A DNA stretch of 11,356 nucleotides from Alphaproteobacteria bacterium (GTDB lineage: Bacteria > Pseudomonadota > Alphaproteobacteria > Micavibrionales > Micavibrionaceae): assembly GCA_023141075.1 (NCBI GenBank), contig JAGLKL010000025.1:1-11356 (forward strand), read 5' to 3'. The notes under the pieces were generated by a model that had not been told where the DNA came from, did no database searches, and was given only the letters and a program-made list of their open reading frames with translations. Of the stretch, positions 6,189 through 11,356 are shown in pieces. The stretch's first letter is position 1. Each line of letters starts with the position of its first letter. The translations under genes were made by a program, and so were the position numbers.

Positions 6189-6352
6189 GCCAAGAAAAAA
6201 CAATATTAGGCAAGGAACTCTTGAAACGCAGGAGAAATAAGGGTAATACCATTTGCAGGACAGCCACATTGCCAAGAAAAAACAATGTTAGGTGAGGAAT
6301 TCTTGAAACGCAGTGGAAATAAAGGGTAATACCTTTCAAAGACAGTCACATT
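6189..6352. repeat. 82-bp tandem duplication between phaC and hom
   Basis: Copy 1 (6189-6270) and copy 2 (6271-6352) both start GCCAAGAAAAAACAAT and continue through AGGAA, CTTGAAACGCAG, GGGTAATACC and a CACATT end. They differ at roughly a dozen positions, including a one-base indel, so the duplication is not very recent. Each copy holds TTGAAA followed 15 (copy 1) or 16 (copy 2) bp later by GGTAAT, a possible plus-strand promoter for hom. The AAAGG/CCTTT pairing around GTAAT is good only in copy 2. Open frames through the repeat on the minus strand encode merely repeated hydrophobic peptide and have no start signals, so I treat it as non-coding. Confidence 0.85.
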
Positions 6353-6385
6353 AGAACATATGTTAGCAAATAGGACAATAGCAAA

Positions 6386-7672
6386 ATGACACAGCCTTTT
6401 CGTATAGCGATCGCCGGACTAGGTACAGTTGGAACCGGTGTTGTAGAAATATTGACACAAAACGAAGACATAATTACACAAAGAGCCGGGCGCGAAATTG
6501 AGATTGTTGCAGTATCGGCACGCAATAAAGACCGTGATATTGATATCAGCAAATACCGGTGGGTGGATAACGCGGCAGAAATTTACAAGAGTGAAGGAGT
6601 AGATGCTGTAGTTGAATTAATCGGAGGTTCTGAGGGTATTGCTGCAGATGTTGTGCGTAATTCACTAGACAATAAATGTCACGTTGTGACTGCGAACAAG
6701 GCACTTTTAGCACATCAAGGGCTGGCTCTCGCAGAAATGGCGGAACATAACGGTGTATGTCTAATGTATGAGGCTGCGGTTGCTGGGGGTATTCCGATTA
6801 TTAAAGCGATGCGCGAAGGATTGGCGGCAAATGAATTCTCTTCTGTTTACGGGATTCTTAACGGAACCTGTAATTATATCCTGACCAAAATGCAAAAAAC
6901 AGGGCGCGATTTTGCAGATATTCTTCAGGAAGCGCAGGATCTCGGATATGCGGAATCTGACCCGACACTGGACATAGAAGGGATAGATGCTGCACATAAA
7001 TTGTGCTTGCTGGCATCTATAGCTTTCGGTGTTAAGCCGGACTTTGATGCATTAAAAACAACAGGAATAACGCATATTAATGCAACAGATATCAAGTTTG
7101 CTGATGAGTTTGGTTACCGCATAAAATTGCTGGGTATTACGCGCCGCATTGATGATAAAGTGATGCAAATTCTTGAGCCGTGCCTCGTGCCGACAAACTC
7201 ACCTTTGGGCATGATTGATGATGTTTATAATGCGGTATATGTAGAAGGAAATTTTGTGGAAACACCGCTATTCACAGGTAAGGGCGCAGGAAAAGGCCCT
7301 ACCGCATCTTCGGTTGTTGCAGACATAATAGATTTGGCACGCGGAAAGAACATCCCGACATTCGGTATCCCTGTTAACAAACTGGTAGAAGGGCAATGGA
7401 TAGATGTTGGTGAAACAACATCGCGTTATTATTTGCGAATAATGGTGACCGATAAACCTGGAGTTATTGCGTCCGTCGCAGCAATTTTACGCGATAATGA
7501 TATATCGATTGAAGGCATGGTACAGACAGGCCGTGATCCGGGGCAAAGCGTTCCGGTCGTGCTTACATTGCACGAGGCGCGGCATGCAGATGTACAAAAA
7601 GCTGCCCAAGGCATTGAGCGTTTGGAATGCTGCTCGGAAAAGCCTTGTATCATGCGCATTGAAGAGTTATGA
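6386..7672 (+). CDS. hom: Homoserine dehydrogenase with C-terminal ACT domain
   Basis: The enzyme reduces aspartate semialdehyde to homoserine with NAD(P)H, the branch point toward threonine and methionine. The 428-residue product has an N-terminal Rossmann fold with GLGTVGTG (11-18), VTANKALL with K105, and a catalytic domain with GILNGTCNYIL (156-166). The signature GYAESDPTLDIEGIDAAHKL (187-206) contains the conserved D192, D196, D201 and K205. A C-terminal ACT domain (about 348-425, LRIMVTDKPGVIASVAAIL) suggests allosteric feedback, in the family usually by threonine. It is monofunctional, with no aspartokinase domain. An AGGA lies about 11 nt before the ATG. It heads a co-directional hom-glpX-recJ run, and the duplicated 82-bp unit immediately upstream may contain its promoter. 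Confidence 0.97.
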   Translation: MTQPFRIAIAGLGTVGTGVVEILTQNEDIITQRAGREIEIVAVSARNKDRDIDISKYRWVDNAAEIYKSEGVDAVVELIGGSEGIAADVVRNSLDNKCHVVTANKALLAHQGLALAEMAEHNGVCLMYEAAVAGGIPIIKAMREGLAANEFSSVYGILNGTCNYILTKMQKTGRDFADILQEAQDLGYAESDPTLDIEGIDAAHKLCLLASIAFGVKPDFDALKTTGITHINATDIKFADEFGYRIKLLGITRRIDDKVMQILEPCLVPTNSPLGMIDDVYNAVYVEGNFVETPLFTGKGAGKGPTASSVVADIIDLARGKNIPTFGIPVNKLVEGQWIDVGETTSRYYLRIMVTDKPGVIASVAAILRDNDISIEGMVQTGRDPGQSVPVVLTLHEARHADVQKAAQGIERLECCSEKPCIMRIEEL

Positions 7673-7709
7673 AGATAAGCGTCTGCCAAAAAATAATAAT
7701 CATAATAGC

Positions 7710-7739
7710 AAGCAGGAAAGACCCAAGCAGGAAAGACCA
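7710..7739 (+). repeat. 15-bp tandem duplication carrying two Shine-Dalgarno sites before glpX
   Basis: AAGCAGGAAAGACCC (7710-7724) is repeated as AAGCAGGAAAGACCA (7725-7739), directly abutting the glpX ATG at 7740. Only the last base differs. Both copies contain AGGAAAG; the second is correctly spaced (AGGA ends 7 nt before the ATG) and defines the glpX start. The first is 15 nt further upstream and probably only a standby site. Confidence 0.8.
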
Positions 7740-8732
7740 ATGACAAAAGAAACTCAGCAAATGATGGATCGTAACTTGGTGATTGAAATAGCGCGTGTCA
7801 CGGAGGCTGCGGCTTTGGCGGCATCCCGTCAGGTTGGAAGAGGGGATAAAGTGGCTGCTGATCAGGTGGCTGTGGATGCGATGCGCGATGCGCTAAACTC
7901 GCTGAATATTCAGGGACGCGTTGTCATTGGTGAAGGGGAGCGCGATGAAGCGCCAATGCTTTATATCGGTGAAAAAGTCGGTCTGGGCGATGGCCCAAAA
8001 ATCGATATTGCCCTTGATCCGCTGGAGGGAACGGATATCACAGCCGACGGAGGAGCAAATGCTCTGGCTGTTATTGCTATGACTGATGAAGGCGGCTTCT
8101 TGAACGCACCTGATGTCTATATGCAAAAAATGGCTGTTGGCCCGGATATCAGCCCTGATATATTGGATCTGGATGCACCTGTTGGCGATGTACTCAAAAA
8201 AATAGCCCGGGGAAAAGGTGAAAAGGTAGAAAATCTGACAGTATGTATTCTAAAACGTTCTCGTCACGAAGATTTGATTAGCGATGTGCGCAAAGCTGGT
8301 GCACGCATAAATTTGATTGGCGATGGAGACGTTAGTGCTATCATTGCAACGACAGACCCAGACACTGGTATTGACCTGTATGTAGGCTCTGGCGGTGCAC
8401 CTGAGGGCGTTCTTGCTGCAGCAGCATTACAGTGTATCGGTGGCTCAATGTTGGGGCGTTTAACTTTCCGCAATGATGATGAGCGTGCGCGTGCTGAGAA
8501 ATGGGGCATTACAGACTTGAACGCAATCTATACTAAAGACCAACTCGCTAAAGGCGATAACGTTATATTTGCTGCAACAGGTGTGACGGATGGAACAATG
8601 CTGCGCGGTGTACGGCATTTTCCGGGTGGAGCAAAAACCTCCACAATCGTGATGCGCTCCAAATCGGGGACTGTGCGCCGCATTGAAGCGACACATGATT
8701 TTACCCGCAAAACATGGTGGAAAGACCTGTAA
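7740..8732 (+). CDS. glpX: Class II fructose-1,6-bisphosphatase
   Basis: GlpX removes the 1-phosphate of fructose 1,6-bisphosphate in gluconeogenesis; some family members also act on sedoheptulose 1,7-bisphosphate. The 330-residue product matches the family along its length (E. coli GlpX 336). Metal- and substrate-site motifs are present: D41 in DKVAAD, GEGERDEAPMLYIGE (64-78) with E65, DPLEGTD (93-99) with D93 and E96, and GGAPEG with E222. The reading frame stays open for 91 codons upstream inside hom, but the ATG at 7740 is chosen because the homology starts there (MTKETQQMMDRNLVIEIARV) and it has a well-placed AGGA. It lies 67 nt after hom and 53 nt before recJ, so the three are probably co-transcribed, an order I know from other alphaproteobacteria. 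Confidence 0.96.
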   Translation: MTKETQQMMDRNLVIEIARVTEAAALAASRQVGRGDKVAADQVAVDAMRDALNSLNIQGRVVIGEGERDEAPMLYIGEKVGLGDGPKIDIALDPLEGTDITADGGANALAVIAMTDEGGFLNAPDVYMQKMAVGPDISPDILDLDAPVGDVLKKIARGKGEKVENLTVCILKRSRHEDLISDVRKAGARINLIGDGDVSAIIATTDPDTGIDLYVGSGGAPEGVLAAAALQCIGGSMLGRLTFRNDDERARAEKWGITDLNAIYTKDQLAKGDNVIFAATGVTDGTMLRGVRHFPGGAKTSTIVMRSKSGTVRRIEATHDFTRKTWWKDL

Positions 8733-8785
8733 AATGAAACATAATTTATAATTAACAAGTCCCGATATCTTAGACAGGCTTCTTT

Positions 8786-10585
8786 ATGTCGAATGTTGTT
8801 GTTGAATCTTCCCTGAATAAAGTCCGTTGGATTATGTCCGAGGCGGATCTGGATAATATAGAAAATATCATGCGCCTGTATGATGTGCCGGAAGTTGTCG
8901 CCCGCCTTTTATGTCAGCGCGGCGTATTGATGGAAGATATCTCGTCTTTTCTCAATCCAACGCTAAAAAGCGATTTTCCCGATCCTTTCTCGATTAAAGG
9001 CATGGGGGATATGGCCGAGGACATTGCCATAGCGATAGAAGAAGACAAATCATTCGCTATTTTCGGGGATTTTGATGTTGACGGAGCTACTTCCTCAGCG
9101 GTGCTCTACCGTTTTTTAAAAGCCGTTGGTATAAAAGCGCCGATCTATATTCCAGATCGACTAAAAGAAGGATACGGCCCCAATATAGAGGCGCTTAAGT
9201 CCTTAAAAGAACAGGGCGCGGAAATCCTTATGATGCTTGATTGCGGAACCACGGCGTTCGATGTGGTTAAGGCAGGCACGGATTTGGGTCTTAAAATCGT
9301 AATTATGGATCACCACGAGGCCGAAGATGAGGAATTGCCGGATTGCCGGCACATCATCAATCCCAAACGCAAGGACGATAAATCGGGGCTGGAGATGCTG
9401 GCGGCTGTAGGAGTGACGTTTCTGTCTTGCGTAGCCATCAATAGTCGCCTGCGTGACAGAGGTTTTTATAAACAAAACAATGTTACAGAACCCGATTTAA
9501 AAGGGCTTTTAGATATCGTGGCACTGGGCACAGTATGCGATATGGTGCCGTTAACTAAAGCCAACCGTCTATTTGTGCGCACGGGGTTGAACATGCCACC
9601 GGCGCAGATGAATATGGGAATCCGTGAACTCATGAAAGTTTCGGGCATCTCTGCGCCATTAAATACATATGATTGCGGCTTTGTTCTGGGACCGCGCATT
9701 AACGCCGGTAGCCGCGTTCATAAGGCCGATCTGGGAGCGCAACTCCTAAGTTATGATAACCCTGAAAACTGTAATACCATCGCATGGACTTTAAATGATT
9801 GTAACGACAAGCGAAAATCCATCCAGCAACAAATGGAAGCCGAAGCTATTGCTATGGTCGAAGAGCGTGGATTGCAAGATGATGCCCTGATTTTAGTAGA
9901 GCACGAAGATTGGCATCCCGGCCTAAGCGGATTAGTTGCCGGACGTTTGAAAGAAAAATACAATAAGCCTGCATGCGTAGTGACTTATGCCTATGATCTT
10001 TCCGGCAATAAGGAAGGGCGTGGCTCTGGGCGTTCTGTGCCGGGTATTAACATCGCACAGAGTTTCATGGATGCACGCAGTGAAGGATTGATTGAAAAAG
10101 GGGGAGGGCATGCCATGGCCGGAGGATTTACGGTTTCCCCGGATAAAATTGAGGCACTGCGAAATTTCTTAAATGACCACATAATGCGCCAGATGCAAAA
10201 TACTGATATGAACGTGGAAACCACGGTAGACGGTGTTTTGGCCATCCCCGGCGTTAATATAGAATTGGCTGAGACCCTTCATAAAAAAGTCGGCCCGTTT
10301 GGTCAGGAGCAACCCGAACCTGTATTTATGCTCGAAAATGTTCGTATTGGTAAAGTGGATATTCTCGGAGGAAGTCATATCCGGGTCATGCTTAGCAACT
10401 GGGAAGGGGGAAGCTGGCTTAAGGCTATGTCCTTTAGAAGCGTTGGAACTCCATTAGGCGATGAATTGCTCAAGCAGGGAAATAACGCCCGCAGCTTTCA
10501 CATAATCGGACAAATCAAAATCAATGAATGGCAAGGGCGCAAAAGCGCAGAAATGCACATTGTAGACGCGACTCTGATCTCTTAA
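8786..10585 (+). CDS. recJ: Single-stranded-DNA-specific exonuclease RecJ
   Basis: RecJ is a 5'-3' single-strand DNA exonuclease used in RecF-pathway recombination, mismatch repair and base excision repair. The 599-residue product has the DHH phosphoesterase motifs in order: FGDFDVDGATSS (93-104), LDCGTT (151-156), the DHH triad at 175-177, and LGTVCDMVPL (247-256) with D252. The DHHA1 half has SGRS (414-417) and GGGHAMAGG (439-447). The C-terminal 120 residues fit the OB-fold seen in RecJ. Length and motif spacing are normal and nothing is missing. The start at 8786 has a modest ACAGG (8774-8778) 7 nt upstream; a later ATG (residue 17) lies before all motifs and is less likely. Confidence 0.97.
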   Translation: MSNVVVESSLNKVRWIMSEADLDNIENIMRLYDVPEVVARLLCQRGVLMEDISSFLNPTLKSDFPDPFSIKGMGDMAEDIAIAIEEDKSFAIFGDFDVDGATSSAVLYRFLKAVGIKAPIYIPDRLKEGYGPNIEALKSLKEQGAEILMMLDCGTTAFDVVKAGTDLGLKIVIMDHHEAEDEELPDCRHIINPKRKDDKSGLEMLAAVGVTFLSCVAINSRLRDRGFYKQNNVTEPDLKGLLDIVALGTVCDMVPLTKANRLFVRTGLNMPPAQMNMGIRELMKVSGISAPLNTYDCGFVLGPRINAGSRVHKADLGAQLLSYDNPENCNTIAWTLNDCNDKRKSIQQQMEAEAIAMVEERGLQDDALILVEHEDWHPGLSGLVAGRLKEKYNKPACVVTYAYDLSGNKEGRGSGRSVPGINIAQSFMDARSEGLIEKGGGHAMAGGFTVSPDKIEALRNFLNDHIMRQMQNTDMNVETTVDGVLAIPGVNIELAETLHKKVGPFGQEQPEPVFMLENVRIGKVDILGGSHIRVMLSNWEGGSWLKAMSFRSVGTPLGDELLKQGNNARSFHIIGQIKINEWQGRKSAEMHIVDATLIS

Positions 10586-10629
10586 GATGTCCGCACCTCT
10601 GAAGAATATATACGCAATGCATTGTAGCA

Positions 10630-11088
10630 TTATTCAGTTTTATATACTTCGTTAGGATCAAAAAGCGGCTCTGAATCATCGCAAAAACGCATTTTAGCAT
10701 CAGATATGCTCTGAGCTCCAACCTCTATCCGTCTGTAAAAACAGGTTTTTCTCCCGGTATGACAGGCTGCCGCTTTCGCCGCATCATCTCCAGACACATT
10801 AACCTCTACGCGCAGCCAGATGCAGTCCTGATCGCAATCAACGCGAATCTCTATAATCTGTTGCGTGTAGCCGCTGCTTGCGCCTTTATGCCACAAACAT
10901 TGGCGGCTGCGTGACCAGTAATGCGCTTCACCGCTTTGAATGGTAATCTCCAAAGCCTCTTTATTCATAAAGGCAAACATCAACACATCGCCAGATCTAT
11001 TACATGTTGTAATACAGGGGATTAGCCCGTTCTTATCAAAGCGTGGATTAAATACTAACCCTTCCTCTAACTCTTTCTTGTCTGTCAT
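10630..11088 (-). CDS. hisI: Phosphoribosyl-AMP cyclohydrolase
   Basis: HisI opens the adenine ring of phosphoribosyl-AMP, the third step of histidine synthesis. The 152-residue protein has the motifs HYWSRSRQCLWHKGASSG (56-73), the metal cluster VDCDQD (83-88, D84, D86, D88) and the cysteine signature ACHTGRKTCFYR (108-119, C109 and C116). It is the monofunctional form with no fused phosphoribosyl-ATP pyrophosphatase (HisE). About 30 residues follow the last core motif, an unremarkable tail. The gene is isolated from other his genes, converges with recJ across 44 bp and diverges from a DEAD-box helicase gene. The Shine-Dalgarno is poor: AAGG (complement of 11102-11105) lies 13 nt before the ATG, so the exact start is slightly uncertain. 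Confidence 0.95.
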   Translation of the reverse strand: MTDKKELEEGLVFNPRFDKNGLIPCITTCNRSGDVLMFAFMNKEALEITIQSGEAHYWSRSRQCLWHKGASSGYTQQIIEIRVDCDQDCIWLRVEVNVSGDDAAKAAACHTGRKTCFYRRIEVGAQSISDAKMRFCDDSEPLFDPNEVYKTE

Positions 11089-11139
11089 TCTATAAATAAC
11101 ACCTTAATAATAATGATAATAAGGCCCTTTCTCTTTTAT

Positions 11140-11167
11140 TTGTTTGCTTTTCTTGTACTTTTATAAT
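11140..11167 (+). promoter_or_regulatory. Candidate promoter of the DEAD-box helicase gene
   Basis: A perfect -10 TATAAT (11162-11167) is preceded at 16 bp by a weak -35 TTGTTT (11140-11145). Transcription would begin near 11174, giving a leader of about 40 nt. The region is AT-rich, so a chance -10 match is possible. Confidence 0.4.
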
Positions 11168-11213
11168 AGCTCTATGGGCAAATGAAAACAGCAATAAAGA
11201 TTGAAATACTTGC

Positions 11214-11356
11214 ATGAAGTTTGAAGATCTGGGATTAAGCGATCAAACACTGGAGGCTATTAAGGCTTGCGGGTACGATGCTCCCACGCCGATCCAGGAA
11301 AAAGCAATACCCAATATATTCATGGCCAGAGACATCGTTGGCTTGGCGCAGACCGG
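11214..11356 (+). CDS. DEAD-box RNA helicase, N-terminal fragment
   Basis: The window ends inside the gene; 47 codons and two bases are present. The product is an ATP-dependent RNA helicase of the RhlE/DeaD/SrmB group, which remodels RNA in ribosome assembly, decay or cold adaptation. The Q motif is clear: F3 and GL at 6-7 upstream of GYDAPTPIQ (20-28), where Q28 contacts adenine. AQTG (44-47) is the start of Walker A motif I (AxTGxGKT), which continues past the edge. ATG at 11214 is the only start, because an in-frame TGA lies 10 nt upstream (11202-11204). No good Shine-Dalgarno is visible before it. Which subfamily it belongs to cannot be told without the C-terminal half. Confidence 0.9.
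   Translation, partial: MKFEDLGLSDQTLEAIKACGYDAPTPIQEKAIPNIFMARDIVGLAQT

Noticed and set aside
6121..6339. Minus-strand open frames (60-72 codons) through the phaC-hom gap, encoding a repeated hydrophobic peptide
   Set aside because: The peptide repetition is a direct result of the 82-bp tandem DNA duplication. There is no Shine-Dalgarno, no recognisable family, and the frame is mostly cysteine/phenylalanine-rich low-likelihood coding.
6355..6364. Perfect 10-bp palindrome AACATATGTT just upstream of hom
   Set aside because: A single short AT-rich palindrome with no second copy in the gap and no known matching regulator; likely chance.
7467..7739. A 91-codon N-terminal extension of GlpX overlapping hom
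   Set aside because: It lies out of frame inside the conserved ACT domain of hom, has no similarity to FBPase, and a well-placed Shine-Dalgarno sits just before the ATG at 7740.
10586..10629. Palindrome CAATGCATTG and AATGC/GCATT pairing between recJ and hisI
   Set aside because: The stem is a short AT-rich 5 bp with no clear T-run; it cannot be separated from chance.

Overview
The window is a chromosomal stretch from a moderately AT-rich, free-living alphaproteobacterium. The evidence is the alpha-type Hfq, the hom-glpX-recJ gene order, an S9 protein with a long N-terminal extension, a class I PHA synthase, and the capacity for amino-acid synthesis (homoserine dehydrogenase, HisI). The exact order cannot be fixed from the sequence. 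Nearly all of it is housekeeping. I found no phage, CRISPR, tRNA or rRNA genes. The accessory-looking signal lies in the intergenic gaps.

Left part (1-2142): the window opens in the last codons of a YcbB/LdtD-type L,D-transpeptidase. A Tat-exported DUF882 (MepK/YcbK-type) endopeptidase follows, so a maker and a probable cutter of 3-3 peptidoglycan cross-links sit side by side. On the opposite strand, facing them, are a HAD-family phosphatase and hfq. The HAD gene has a strong promoter and a leader hairpin that looks like an intrinsic terminator.

Middle (2342-4221): rplM-rpsI (ribosomal proteins L13 and S9) run from a TTGACA promoter. Just past rpsI lies a 164-bp element with 30-bp terminal inverted repeats, which looks like a MITE. 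A gamma-class carbonic anhydrase follows.

Right part (4276-11356): phaC (PHA synthase) is on the minus strand and diverges from a plus-strand run of hom (homoserine dehydrogenase), glpX (class II fructose bisphosphatase) and recJ (single-strand exonuclease). The 289-bp gap between phaC and hom holds an 82-bp tandem duplication and a TGC-rich inverted repeat. Convergent to recJ is a monofunctional hisI. Divergent from hisI is the start of a DEAD-box RNA helicase, cut by the window end.

The genes cover cell-wall remodelling, post-transcriptional control, translation, carbon storage, gluconeogenesis, the aspartate pathway, histidine synthesis and DNA repair. No previously undescribed multi-gene system is visible. 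The best leads are the MITE-like element, the duplicated 82-bp unit and the leader hairpin upstream of the HAD-hfq pair.
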